Shown: positions 8,637 to 17,641, counted from the first letter of the stretch. The stretch is 62,516 bases of DNA from Fibrobacter sp. (GCA_017503015.1 JAFVTX010000025.1:1-62516), one strand, 5' to 3'. Notes: generated from the sequence alone by a model not told the origin. Numbers and translations: made by a program.

Positions 8637-11600
8637 ATGAAAAAATGGTCATTTTCGAACAAATTTGTTCTAATCGCTGGCCTGGTCTTGGCAAGCCAGG
8701 GGTTTGCTGCTCTTGACTGTGCGACTGGCACGGGTTGGGGCGATTTTTTGACACAGGAAGCCACCAAGGGTAGCGACGGCTACTATGAAATTGATACGCC
8801 GGAAAAACTGGCGTGGGTTTCTTGCAAAACTACAAATGGGTCGTTGGTTTCTAATAAATTTAAATTGACCACTGATATAGATCTTGGAGGAAAACTTTTC
8901 ATCCCTATTGCAGCAGGAAAAGGTGAAAAAGTAAATGGAACTAATGTGAAATTTACAGGGACTTTGGATGGTCAAGGACATACCATTAAGGGCTTGTATA
9001 TCAAGGGTTCTGAAATTGCAAAATCGGAAGTAAATGGTGCCCCAATTTATGCGCAAAACATTGGTCTTGTTGCTATTCTTAGCGGTGGAACCATTAAGAA
9101 CCTTGTTTTGGAAGTTTCCGAAATTTATGCTTCGAGCTCTGCTGGAGAGGACGGAACTCAGGGTAAGGACAATCCTATCTCTGTGGGTACCCTCGTGGGG
9201 TGGATGGAAAAAGGAAAAATTGAAAATTGTGTTGTTGAAGGGAGTATTACCACAAGTGGGGGATCGAATCGAGTCGGTGGCTTGGTCGGAAATGTGTGGA
9301 GTGCGACTATCACCGATTGTGTAAGTGATGTGTCCATATCTGCAAGTGGAACAGACACCCATGTGGGTGGTGTTGTTGGTGCGCTAAGAAAGGGGGGGAC
9401 TGTGAACCTATCCTCTTGTGTTTTTGAAGGTGATACCCTTATCAGTACAGGAGGAACTGCTGGTGGAATCGTTGGATACCATGAAAATGCTACTGTGAAT
9501 GCAAACAACTTGTATTATACCGGTGATTATCCGGGTACAGGTAAGCCCAAAGCCGGTGTTACTATTCCTACCTCCCAAAAAGACGATGATGAACTCAATT
9601 CAGAAGAAGTCGTGTGCGGATTGAATGGGGGCTCATGGAATAGTGCTACTCAAATCTGTTCTGGTGATACTACGAGAAATGTCTGGTCAGAAGGTGTGAC
9701 CGGTATTTCTATGAACGGTTCCGACGGCTACAAGGTTTCTTTCAATGCCAACGGTGGAACTTTTGCCTCTGGAGCAAAGATCTTCAAGATCGTTGCCAAC
9801 GGCGCTACGATTACGGCTGATGAAATTACTGTGCCAACGCTTGCCAATAAAAAATTCGCTGGCTGGGCCACAACGACAGGTGCTAAAGAACCGACCACCC
9901 TAGGTGTTGCCAGTGCAAATACGACTATTTATGCCGTTTGGTACGACATTTATACGGTTACCTTCAATACAAATTCTGATCCCTTTACGATTCAGGTTCC
10001 TAAGCATGGAGTCGTTGCGGTAGAAGGCTTTACCGTTCCTAGTTCTTATAAGATTCCCGACCCTGAAAGCGAAGGTGATTCCATAAAGTATTACTTTACG
10101 GGATGGGCTTTTGAAGCGAAATGGTTGGAAGTGAATCAAGATCCTACATCCTCCGACACCCTGCATTTGGCCAATATCGATGTCGTTCAGGATACTGCTT
10201 TGTACCCTGTTTGGACCAGAGCGGAAACATATTCTGTGACATTTGATGCGACCCTACATGGAAAGACTTATGTCCGGTTTGTCAAGAAGGTAAATCAGGG
10301 CGATGCGGTTGAAGAACCGGATGTGCGAGATATTTTCACAGATCCGGGATACAAGATCGTTGACTGGTGCACTAATGAAAATTGTACAGAAGGAAGTAAG
10401 TATGATTTTGCTAGTTCGTTAGATAGTAATCTTACTCTGTATGCTGAATGGGATCTTGAGAAATACGCGATTAACTATGTGATGAATAGTGGTACGAATA
10501 ATGTCGCCAATCCAGACTCGTTCACCGTTGAATCTGACACCATTATCTTTGCCGAGCCTACACGTTCTGGCTACGCCTTTGAAGGGTGGTTCTATGATGC
10601 CGGCTTTACACAACCGGCTACTGGAATAGCGACGAATACCGTTACGGGCGACATAACTTTGTATGCTGGGTGGATTCAGCAGTTCTATACGGTCGAATAT
10701 CTTTCGGGTAACGAAGTGTCGGCAACGATTGTGGCCGATAAGGTGCCTGTGGGTACGGGCTTAACCCTGAAGGGTGAGGCGTTTGCTCTTGAACGTGATG
10801 GGTATGTCCATAAGGGCTGGAGCAAGACGCCCAATGGACCTCTTGCATATAACTTTGGTGATACCTACAGCAATCATGAGGATTTGATTCTCTATCCTCA
10901 CTGGGTAAAGGCAACATCTTATGGTGCTGTAACTGTTTACACCTATGAAAACGATACCGGCCGTAAGGAAGCTGTCATTGATGGCAATTCTTCTCTTTAT
11001 ACAAGCATCCCTAAAGATATCGAAGTAGATACGGTGATCTTTGAAAGGGAATTCCCGGTGGGTAACCGTTCAACCATTGTGCTGCCCTTTGATATTGCGG
11101 TCGCAAATACTCATGGTGGCAAGTTTAATGTTCTGTCTTCCATATCGGGCGATTTCAAGACGATTACTCTTGGCGAAAAGTCTTCGCAGCTGTATGCCTA
11201 CGAACCCTATGTGATGCTTGCCGATCAGTCTACGCTGACTTTTGATGGACCTGTTACCCTCAAGAAGACCGTAGATGGCGAAAAGCAAATCGGTACTAGC
11301 GATTGGTACTTTGTGCCTGCATACGAGAAGATTGTGTTCGGCGAACGGGATGATTTGTTAGGTCGTGCCTACGGGTTTGCCGGTAAGGCCGTGGATAAAA
11401 TTACGGTAGGTCAGTTTGTAAAGGTTGGAGGCAGCGCCTATGTAAATCCGATGAGAGCCTACCTGGTGTACAGGGGTGAATTGAATGGCTCCTCTGCCAC
11501 CAAGTCTGCTGTCGGTTCTGGTTTCGGAACGGTACTCCCGGATGAGATCAACGTGGTTGTCCAGGATGAACAAGGCAACATTGTGGAACGGGGTGTCTTG

Positions 11601-11723
11601 GATACCAAGACAGGCGAGTTCCACATGGATAGCTGGTACGACCTGCAAGGCCGTAAGCTGAACGGACAGCCCAAGGTTCAGGGAACCTACTACCGCAACG
11701 GTAAGAGGGTTATCGTAAAGTAG
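8637..11723 (+). CDS. Large secreted surface protein with GLUG-like and InlB-like repeats
   Basis: A 1028-residue secreted protein. A Sec signal peptide (MKKWSFSNKFVLIAGLVLAS, cleavage near QGFA-ALD) is followed by a GLUG-like beta-helix region of about residues 60-300 (RVGGLVGN, HVGGVVGA, TAGGIVGY). Five repeats of the Listeria-Bacteroides/InlB B-repeat type then span about 355-760, each opening with Y-x-V/I-x-F/Y and closing with a Trp (TTIYAVW, TALYPVW, LTLYAEW, ITLYAGW, LILYPHW). The C-terminus WYDLQGRKLNGQPKVQGTYY...NGKRVIVK resembles the type IX sorting tails of Bacteroidetes, so export to the cell surface is inferred. AAGGTG lies 8 nt before the ATG; the longer upstream reading covers repeats and was dropped. 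A run of seven G at 9392-9398 inside the gene could slip. The base composition is lower in GC than the neighbours. The ligand is unknown; adhesion to plant fibre or cells is a guess. Confidence 0.85.
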   Translation: MKKWSFSNKFVLIAGLVLASQGFAALDCATGTGWGDFLTQEATKGSDGYYEIDTPEKLAWVSCKTTNGSLVSNKFKLTTDIDLGGKLFIPIAAGKGEKVNGTNVKFTGTLDGQGHTIKGLYIKGSEIAKSEVNGAPIYAQNIGLVAILSGGTIKNLVLEVSEIYASSSAGEDGTQGKDNPISVGTLVGWMEKGKIENCVVEGSITTSGGSNRVGGLVGNVWSATITDCVSDVSISASGTDTHVGGVVGALRKGGTVNLSSCVFEGDTLISTGGTAGGIVGYHENATVNANNLYYTGDYPGTGKPKAGVTIPTSQKDDDELNSEEVVCGLNGGSWNSATQICSGDTTRNVWSEGVTGISMNGSDGYKVSFNANGGTFASGAKIFKIVANGATITADEITVPTLANKKFAGWATTTGAKEPTTLGVASANTTIYAVWYDIYTVTFNTNSDPFTIQVPKHGVVAVEGFTVPSSYKIPDPESEGDSIKYYFTGWAFEAKWLEVNQDPTSSDTLHLANIDVVQDTALYPVWTRAETYSVTFDATLHGKTYVRFVKKVNQGDAVEEPDVRDIFTDPGYKIVDWCTNENCTEGSKYDFASSLDSNLTLYAEWDLEKYAINYVMNSGTNNVANPDSFTVESDTIIFAEPTRSGYAFEGWFYDAGFTQPATGIATNTVTGDITLYAGWIQQFYTVEYLSGNEVSATIVADKVPVGTGLTLKGEAFALERDGYVHKGWSKTPNGPLAYNFGDTYSNHEDLILYPHWVKATSYGAVTVYTYENDTGRKEAVIDGNSSLYTSIPKDIEVDTVIFEREFPVGNRSTIVLPFDIAVANTHGGKFNVLSSISGDFKTITLGEKSSQLYAYEPYVMLADQSTLTFDGPVTLKKTVDGEKQIGTSDWYFVPAYEKIVFGERDDLLGRAYGFAGKAVDKITVGQFVKVGGSAYVNPMRAYLVYRGELNGSSATKSAVGSGFGTVLPDEINVVVQDEQGNIVERGVLDTKTGEFHMDSWYDLQGRKLNGQPKVQGTYYRNGKRVIVK

Positions 11724-11729
11724 GACCGT

Positions 11730-11864
11730 ATGAAAAAGCCGTACCAAGTCCCGACAATAAAATTTGTATATTTGGGTCTGCCTAATCGAAATCTTTTGTC
11801 GGATGATGAAGAAAAAGAATTGCCGGATGTAATCGGCGTGATTCAGGGATCTCCGGTCCCTTAA
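11730..11864 (+). CDS. Short peptide A (44 aa), paralogue of the next gene
   Basis: The reading MKKPYQVPTIKFVYLGLPNR...LLSDDEE, 44 residues, begins 6 nt after the surface-protein stop with a GTAGGA-like site. It aligns end to end with the following gene: both share KK-x-Y-x-x-P-x-[IL]-x-x-V-x(7)-LL then an acidic segment, and differ in the tail. There is no signal peptide or membrane span. Short peptides with this K-K-x-Y-x-x-P pattern are, from memory, common as unnamed proteins in Prevotella, Bacteroides and Fibrobacter, where a conserved leader followed by a variable tail suggests a processed precursor. Function unknown. It could also be translated only weakly. Confidence 0.6.
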   Translation: MKKPYQVPTIKFVYLGLPNRNLLSDDEEKELPDVIGVIQGSPVP

Positions 11865-11874
11865 TGGAGAAAAG

Positions 11875-12015
11875 ATGGAAATGAAAAAGAAAGAGTATCT
11901 CGCGCCGGAATTGACTGTGGTGGAGATGGATCCGCAGGCTTCGTTGCTTGATGCCAGCGAATATAATGATGGCCCCTTGAGTCTCGTGCCTACGTCTAAC
12001 GACCATCTGGCCTAG
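11875..12015 (+). CDS. Short peptide B (46 aa), leader-like conserved N-terminus
   Basis: MEMKKKEYLAPELTVVEMDP...ASLLDASEYNDGPLSL..., 46 residues. GGAG lies 5 nt before the chosen ATG; a second ATG two codons later has poorer spacing. It lies 10 nt after peptide A, in the same direction, so the surface protein and both peptides probably form one transcript. The conserved part (Y-x-x-P-E-L-x-x-V-E-x...LLDAS) is followed by a short tail rich in G, P, S, N and D. That pattern recalls ribosomally made peptide precursors, but no modifying enzyme or transporter is present in the window, so this remains a hypothesis. Confidence 0.65.
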   Translation: MEMKKKEYLAPELTVVEMDPQASLLDASEYNDGPLSLVPTSNDHLA

Positions 12016-12022
12016 GCGGGAT

Positions 12023-12673
12023 TTATTTTTTTGTAGTATCGGTAGTGGCTTTTTCCACGGTTTTGATGGCGGCTTCTTTTGCCGCCTTTTTCGCGTTCTC
12101 GACAGCCTTTTCTGCTTCTTTTTCGGCGGCTTCCTTGGCGGCATCTACGGCGGAGTCCGCCATTTCGGTGGCTTTCTTTTCGGCCATGTCGATGATATCT
12201 ACCTCTTCAGAGGAGATTCCCATAGTCTCTAGGCTCCACCTATAGGCACTGTACGAAAGGGCGTTGTTGCGGGCGTCCCTGAGTCCGCCCGAGGCGGGAA
12301 TCAGGTGGATGATGGTCAGGAACAGGAAACAGAGTATTAGGGCTTTTACAACGCCGAGCCCTGCACCGAGAAGTCTGTTCACGCCGCTGATGGCGGAATC
12401 CTTGACGATGTTGTGCAGAAAATGCCCGATGAACGAGAAAAGCAAGAAGGGAACCAGGAATCCGACGCAGACGCAGATGATTTTTACGGTCAGTCCGTCA
12501 ATTTCCAAGTTTGTGGCGATAAAATTCCCGATGACATCCGTGGCAAAATAGGCTCCCAGCAGGCCTGCTACCCAGGCAACCAGTTTAAAGATGCTCTTCA
12601 GAAGACCATGCCACAGCCCAAGCAGGGCGAATATCGCGATGATGACACAGCAGACAATATCAATCCAGACCAT
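12023..12673 (-). CDS. CvpA-family membrane protein with Ala/Lys/Glu-rich tail
   Basis: A 216-residue inner-membrane protein. Four hydrophobic segments (about residues 3-22, 28-50, 62-86 and 100-125) match the CvpA (colicin V production) family, whose members are linked to envelope integrity in several bacteria. After GLRDARNNALSYSAYRW the protein ends in a ~70-residue Ala/Lys/Glu helix (AAKEAAEKEAEKAVENAKKA), probably a coiled coil in the cytoplasm or periplasm. It starts 14 nt after the stop of the Ser/Thr kinase gene and is almost certainly cotranscribed with it, so a role in envelope signalling is plausible but unproved. Confidence 0.8.
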   Translation of the reverse strand: MVWIDIVCCVIIAIFALLGLWHGLLKSIFKLVAWVAGLLGAYFATDVIGNFIATNLEIDGLTVKIICVCVGFLVPFLLFSFIGHFLHNIVKDSAISGVNRLLGAGLGVVKALILCFLFLTIIHLIPASGGLRDARNNALSYSAYRWSLETMGISSEEVDIIDMAEKKATEMADSAVDAAKEAAEKEAEKAVENAKKAAKEAAIKTVEKATTDTTKK

Positions 12674-12687
12674 TTATAAATCTCGAC

Positions 12688-13707
12688 TTATAGGAAATGA
12701 ACAAGTATCCAGAGGGTTGCCACTACTACTGCTCCTAAGATGGCCCCTGCAATAAAGAATTTCTTAGACCTGTCGGGGACGATTTGCGGCTCTACCAGGG
12801 ATTCCTTGCTGTTGAGGGTGGCAAGGACCCATTCGGCCAGGTACGGCTCCATGTGCCTGGGGTAGCCCTTCATGATTTTGGACAAGTCGTCTGCGGCGTC
12901 TGCGGCAGAGAGGTAGCGCTTTGAAGGGTTCTTGGCCAAAAGCTTGAGGATGACTTTTATCAGTGCCTTGGGAGTCCCCTTGGGGAAAGCTTCCGCCTTG
13001 ATGCGGAGCTTTTGGATGCGCTTGAATGTCTTGGAGAGGTTCTCTCCGCGGAAAACGTTTTCGCCCAGGAGCATTTCGGCCCCGATGATACCCATGCTGA
13101 ACAGGTCCGAAAGGGGAGTGGCGTCTTCGTTCAGGGTCTGTTCCGGACTCATGTAGGCGCCGGTTCCGATTTGGGAACCTGCAACCGTGAGCGTCAGGTC
13201 GTCTTCGTTTTCTTTTTCGGCGTGGGCGACGCCAAAGTCCAACAGGCGGATGCGACCGTCCTTGTCGATCATCAGGTTCGCGGGCTTCAGGTCCCTGTGG
13301 ACAATGCCGTAGCGGTGCACCTCGCTTAAGGCTGTGAGAATCTCGTACAAGATGGAAAGTACCACCCAGAGAGGGGGTTGCTTGCAGCAGTCCAAAAGTT
13401 CCCGGAGGCTCTTGCCCTCTACGAACTCCATCGATAGTGAAAGCTGGCCGTCGCTCTCCTTCCAGAGGGCGTAAGGCTGGATGATGGCTGGGTGGTTCAG
13501 GTGGGCGAGAATTTTCGCTTCCCGCTCGAAACGCAAAATGAAATCGTCCTGGTTCAACAGGACCTGGCGCATCTGCTTGACCACCACCATGCGGTCGAGA
13601 GACGGGTCGTGGCAGAGCCACACGTTTCCCATGGCTCCGTGTCCCAGCATTTGTGTGGGCGTGTAGCCACCGATTTTCTTGGGGAGTTTAGTCTTCGCTT
13701 CGGCCAT
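12688..13707 (-). CDS. Membrane-anchored Hanks-type Ser/Thr protein kinase
   Basis: A 339-residue eukaryotic-like protein kinase. The glycine loop is GHGAMGNVW (residues 22-30), the ATP-binding Lys is K44, the catalytic loop HRDLKPANL covers 137-145 (D139, K141, N144), DFG starts at D157, and the activation segment ends in GTGAYMSPEQ near 182-191. All catalytic residues are present, so it should be active. A single membrane span lies at the extreme C-terminus (about 318-337), with no extracellular sensor domain after it, unlike PknB; the kinase domain therefore faces the cytoplasm and is tail-anchored. AGGA precedes the ATG. The CvpA-like gene follows 14 nt downstream. Substrates are unknown. 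Confidence 0.9.
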   Translation of the reverse strand: MAEAKTKLPKKIGGYTPTQMLGHGAMGNVWLCHDPSLDRMVVVKQMRQVLLNQDDFILRFEREAKILAHLNHPAIIQPYALWKESDGQLSLSMEFVEGKSLRELLDCCKQPPLWVVLSILYEILTALSEVHRYGIVHRDLKPANLMIDKDGRIRLLDFGVAHAEKENEDDLTLTVAGSQIGTGAYMSPEQTLNEDATPLSDLFSMGIIGAEMLLGENVFRGENLSKTFKRIQKLRIKAEAFPKGTPKALIKVILKLLAKNPSKRYLSAADAADDLSKIMKGYPRHMEPYLAEWVLATLNSKESLVEPQIVPDRSKKFFIAGAILGAVVVATLWILVHFL

Positions 13708-13760
13708 GGTCCTAAAGATAATATAAGTTTATGAGAATATGTAAAATAAGTAACGAATTA

Positions 13761-13788
13761 TCAGTATTCAGTTCTCAGTCTTCAGTAC
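13761..13788. repeat. Degenerate heptamer tandem repeat (TCAGTAT x4)
   Basis: Four 7-nt units: TCAGTAT, TCAGTTC, TCAGTCT, TCAGTAC, in the spacer between nadB and the kinase gene. Confidence 0.75.
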
Positions 13789-13828
13789 AAAATTTGGCAC
13801 CAAAGGCGCGACTATAAAAACTCACCAC

Positions 13829-15412
13829 TCACTTCTTGTCGCTCAGGTAAATGCTTTGGTGCTTGGTTTTGGGGCTCGGGTTCGGGTAGTCCAGAATGTA
13901 GTGCAGCCCGCGGGATTCGTGCCTGCGGAGCGCCGCGATAAGGATCATCTTCGACACCTGCAGGGCGTTCTGGAATTCCAAGAAATGGATGTTCTCCGTT
14001 TCCTTGTTCTTGATGGCGGCTTGCAGGTCGGCTTCCAGTTCTTCGATGACTTTCAGCCCCTGGTTCAGACCAGCTACCGTGCGGACGATTCCGCAGTGGG
14101 TCCACATCATGTCTTGCAGAATCTTGCGGCGCTTTTTCCAGTAGGGAGCCTTCGCGAAACTGATGAACTGTTTTTTGCCCTTGGGCGGAACGGTCAGCTT
14201 GCTTTTCAGAAGACCGCTCTTCTGGATGTCATCGACGGCCCGGAGCGCAAAGACCACGCTTTCCAGCAGGGAGTTGGAGGCGAGGCGGTTTGCCCCGTGG
14301 ACGCCCGTGGCGGCGACTTCGCCGCAGGCGTACAGGCCCTTGATTTCGGTACGGGACCAGGTGTCCACCAGTACGCCTCCGCACATGTAATGTGCCGCGG
14401 GCACCACGGGAATCCATTCCTTGGTGATGTCGATGCCTGCTTCCAGGCACTTGGCGTAGATGTTCGGGAAATGGCTCTTGATGTCCTTGGGCGTGCGACC
14501 GCTCAGGTCGATGTACATGTGGGGCTTGCCCAGGCGCTGCATCTCGCTGTGGATGGCCCGGGCCACGATGTCGCGGGGCGCGAGAGAATGGAGCGGGTGC
14601 ACCTGGTTCATGAACTCTTCGCCCTTGTCGTTCTTCAGGATCCCGCCGAACCCTCGGACCGCTTCTGAAATCAGGAACGGCTTCTTTAGGCTGGGCGCAT
14701 AAAGGCTTGTGGGGTGGAACTGCATGAACTCAATGTCTTGCAGGGCGGCTCCTGCACGGGCGGCAATGGCCATGCCGTCGCCGCAGCTGTCCGGCGGGCA
14801 GACGGTGTACTGCCAGATGCGGCCGGCGCCACCTGTAGAGAGGATGGTGGCCTTGGCGTAGATTTTTTCAATTTCGCCGGTCTTCTGGTGGATGATTTCG
14901 GCACCGATGCACTGCTTGGCCTTGCCTGTGCCCTTGCAAATCAAGTCCTTGATGTAGCAGTTTTCCAGATAGTCGATGTTCTTCTGCTTGTGGAGCTCTG
15001 CCAAAAGGGCCCGCATAATCTCCTTGCCGGTAAGGTCTGCGGCATGCAATATGCGGTGGTGGCTATGGCCACCCTCCAGGTGCAGGTCGAACTGGGTCTT
15101 GTCCGTGGGGTTCGGGGTAAAGAGCACGCCCCATTTCACCAGCTGTTTGATGGTGGCAGGCCCGCTCTTGGTGAGGATGTTCACGGGTTCTTTTTTGCAG
15201 AGACCGGCACCCGCTTCCAGGGTATCCGCGATATGGAATTCGAACTTGTCCGTCTTTTCGGTGACGGTGGCGATGCCCCCCTGGGCGTAGTTGGAGGAAC
15301 CGTCGGGCTTTGCTCCCTTGGTGAGGATGACTACGGAAAGGCCCTTTTCGGCGGCATGCAGGGCGGCGGAAAGGCCCGAAATCCCTGCTCCAAGTACTAG
15401 AATGTCGTACAT
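13829..15412 (-). CDS. nadB: L-aspartate oxidase
   Basis: A flavoprotein oxidising L-aspartate to iminoaspartate, the first step of de novo NAD biosynthesis. The FAD Rossmann motif is at the N-terminus (GAGISGLSAALHAAEKG, about residues 8-24), and the family's SNYAQGGIA is near 57. The substrate-site region ...HYMCGGVLVDTWSRT is near 345, and ACGEVAATGVHGANRLASNS near 368 is typical of NadB. I chose the Met at 15412, preceded by GGAG, giving 527 residues; the longer form starts in the upstream spacer. Under anaerobic conditions fumarate is the likely electron acceptor, which is inference from the family. nadA and nadC are not adjacent, but NAD synthetase is encoded at 44.5 kb. Confidence 0.95.
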   Translation of the reverse strand: MYDILVLGAGISGLSAALHAAEKGLSVVILTKGAKPDGSSNYAQGGIATVTEKTDKFEFHIADTLEAGAGLCKKEPVNILTKSGPATIKQLVKWGVLFTPNPTDKTQFDLHLEGGHSHHRILHAADLTGKEIMRALLAELHKQKNIDYLENCYIKDLICKGTGKAKQCIGAEIIHQKTGEIEKIYAKATILSTGGAGRIWQYTVCPPDSCGDGMAIAARAGAALQDIEFMQFHPTSLYAPSLKKPFLISEAVRGFGGILKNDKGEEFMNQVHPLHSLAPRDIVARAIHSEMQRLGKPHMYIDLSGRTPKDIKSHFPNIYAKCLEAGIDITKEWIPVVPAAHYMCGGVLVDTWSRTEIKGLYACGEVAATGVHGANRLASNSLLESVVFALRAVDDIQKSGLLKSKLTVPPKGKKQFISFAKAPYWKKRRKILQDMMWTHCGIVRTVAGLNQGLKVIEELEADLQAAIKNKETENIHFLEFQNALQVSKMILIAALRRHESRGLHYILDYPNPSPKTKHQSIYLSDKK

Positions 15413-15564
15413 CTGAACTCCATGACGAAACGTCCCCGATTTTGGGGGATAGACAATAGATAGCAATTTTGGGGCTATACGGCTATATTTGTACTGTTTT
15501 TAACAGAAACCCGTGTTTTTTTGCTAAATTTTCGCCCGTCAAAATTATTTATGGAGTCATCTCT

Positions 15565-17517
15565 ATGTTAACGTGGATTAATGAAAAGGCCAAGTGGGTC
15601 ATTGTCATTTTTGCTGCCGGTATTGTCGTGGGCCTTCTGGCCATGGACCGCGTGCCCAACACGAACCAGAGCTATCCGGTAGCTATCGTGAATGACCACA
15701 AGGTCTCCTATGGTGAATTCGACACCCGCATCAAGAGAATCGTGCAGAACCAGTACCAGGGCCAACATCTCGAAGACGAACAGTATGCCCAGCTCCGTTC
15801 CGAAGTGTTCCGCTCCTTTGTGCGCCAGGTCATGATGGAAGGCATCTACGAAGACGCCGAACTGCGTGCTTCTGTGGTCGAACTCAAGAGCGAATTCAAG
15901 AACAATCCCGATGCCATCCGCGCCCGTCTGGTGCAAGAGGCCCAGAGCCGTCTGTACGCTATCCAGCAGCAGGCTACCTCCCAAGAAGACCTGATGCAGC
16001 GCTCCCAGGCCTACATCGCCTCTCTTCCCAAGTTCCTGGTGGACACCAACTTCAACAAGGCCGAATTCGACGCCTGGCTCGAGACTCCCCAGGCTTTCCA
16101 GTGGGGCGTGATGCTCCAGTTCGAAGAAGACCTGAAGAACGCCACCATTCCTTCCCGTCAACTGCAGGTGCTGGTCGGGGCTTCGGTGCACCCCACCTCT
16201 CTTGAATCCAAGTGGAACGTGGACCGCCGCATGACGGATTACGACATGGACGTGGCATACGTCAATGCAAACGACTTTGCCGTAGAAGAAGCCACTATCG
16301 ACAGCGCTATGGTCAAGGGCTATTTCAACGCCCATGTAGATAGCTTCTTTGTAGAAAAGGACGAGGTCCTCTTTGACTACGTGAAGCTCCCGGTGGCCGC
16401 TACCGACGCCGATGACGAACGCATCCGCGAATACGCCATGACGCTTTACTACCAGCTTTCCGATACCTCTTCTACTGCCAACTTCGAAGACATGGCCCGC
16501 ATTTCTTCCGAAGATCCGGGCAGCGCCGAAAACGGCGGCATGCTCTCCCAAGAAGCCGGTCACGGCGCCTTTGTCGAGGAATTCGAGAAGGCCGCCCTGG
16601 CTCTGGATTCCGGCGCTATTTCTGAACCGGTCAAGACCCGCTTCGGCTACCACATCATCAAGAGCTACGGCAAGACTACTGACTCTACCGGCGCAGTTTC
16701 CGCCAAGGTGGGCCATATCCTCTTGGTGGTGAACGCTTCTTCCGAAACTGTAGATAGCCTTGAAAACGTTCTCTCCGGAATCAAGACCGATATGGCCGCC
16801 GGCAAGTCCTTTGCCGATGCCGCCAAGGATCGTAACCTTACGGTGGAACGCTCCGAATGGGTTGGCCCCGGCGACAACATTGCCGCCCTCGGCTACCTGA
16901 AGGGACTGACTTCCTTTGCCTGGCCCAACGAAAACCTTTCTGAAGACGTGGGCGATGTCTCTCCGGTTCTCAAGAACAACCAGTGGGTTGTGGTGGCCAC
17001 CAAGGCCAAGGAACTCAAGGCCGGCGAACGTGACGTGAGCGTTTACTATGACGCAATCAAGAAGAACCTGCTCAAGAAGAAGAGCGCTGCCGCTGCAGCC
17101 GCTTACCTGACCTCCATGGCCGACAAGGTGAAGGCCTGGGCTCCGGCTGATTCTGCCGCCGACTCTACGGCAGCCAATGCTCCTGCCGAAATCGAAAAGG
17201 TAAAGATTGAATCCAAGAGCGCTTCTGTGGAAGGATTTATTCCGGGCTTCGGCTATGCCAACCCGAATGTGGCCAAGGTGCTCAAGAACCAGAAAGAAGG
17301 CGAATGGGGCCCTGTGGTGGAAACCGACAACGGTGCCGTGATGATTAAGGTCAAGTCCAAGAAGGCTGTGGACCAGGCCGCTCTCGAAACCGCCATCAAG
17401 GACGACAAGGACAATGCCGCCCGCTTCACTTCTATGACGGCCTTCAGCCAGTATGTGGGTGACTTGGAAAAGGCAACGCCTGTGGTGAACAATCTGGACC
17501 TGTTCTACAAGGACTAG
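15565..17517 (+). CDS. PpiD/SurA-like periplasmic peptidyl-prolyl isomerase
   Basis: A 650-residue membrane-anchored foldase. MLTWINEKAKWVIVIFAAGI forms an N-terminal signal anchor (span about residues 10-28), so the bulk lies in the periplasm. A SurA-N/PpiD-N type chaperone region covers about 35-250. A PpiC (parvulin) rotamase domain is centred on about 300-385 (ISSEDPGSAENGGMLSQEAG, ...TRFGYHIIKSYG), and a second partial parvulin-like segment begins near 390 (VGHILLVVNASSETVDSL). This resembles PpiD and the PpiC proteins of Bacteroidetes and Fibrobacter more than soluble SurA. The start at 15565 has GGAG 8 nt upstream. It probably helps fold outer-membrane and secreted proteins. A terminator follows at 17550-17578. 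Confidence 0.87.
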   Translation: MLTWINEKAKWVIVIFAAGIVVGLLAMDRVPNTNQSYPVAIVNDHKVSYGEFDTRIKRIVQNQYQGQHLEDEQYAQLRSEVFRSFVRQVMMEGIYEDAELRASVVELKSEFKNNPDAIRARLVQEAQSRLYAIQQQATSQEDLMQRSQAYIASLPKFLVDTNFNKAEFDAWLETPQAFQWGVMLQFEEDLKNATIPSRQLQVLVGASVHPTSLESKWNVDRRMTDYDMDVAYVNANDFAVEEATIDSAMVKGYFNAHVDSFFVEKDEVLFDYVKLPVAATDADDERIREYAMTLYYQLSDTSSTANFEDMARISSEDPGSAENGGMLSQEAGHGAFVEEFEKAALALDSGAISEPVKTRFGYHIIKSYGKTTDSTGAVSAKVGHILLVVNASSETVDSLENVLSGIKTDMAAGKSFADAAKDRNLTVERSEWVGPGDNIAALGYLKGLTSFAWPNENLSEDVGDVSPVLKNNQWVVVATKAKELKAGERDVSVYYDAIKKNLLKKKSAAAAAAYLTSMADKVKAWAPADSAADSTAANAPAEIEKVKIESKSASVEGFIPGFGYANPNVAKVLKNQKEGEWGPVVETDNGAVMIKVKSKKAVDQAALETAIKDDKDNAARFTSMTAFSQYVGDLEKATPVVNNLDLFYKD

Positions 17518-17549
17518 TTGTACAGCGTTGTTAAGCCCGAACAAATTTT

Positions 17550-17578
17550 GCCACCTGCAGATGCGGGTGGCTTTTTCT
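17550..17578 (+). terminator. Rho-independent terminator of the PPIase gene
   Basis: Stem GCCACCtGC / GCgGGTGGC with an AGAT loop, followed by TTTTTCTTT. Confidence 0.85.
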
Positions 17579-17606
17579 TTGTGCCGCTTTTTTTCGGAAA
17601 AAAGAA

Positions 17607-17640
17607 AACCGACACACCTTTGTGATGCATCGGTTTTTTT
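17607..17640. terminator. Hairpin downstream of tRNA-Glu
   Basis: AACCGA/TCGGTT arms with T-runs on both sides. On the minus strand it lies just after the tRNA 3' end and probably ends that transcript. Confidence 0.55.
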
Positions 17641-17641
17641 A

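Noticed and set aside
9392-9398. Frameshift at the G7 run
   Set aside because: The frame is open through the whole gene as sequenced; only potential slippage is proposed.
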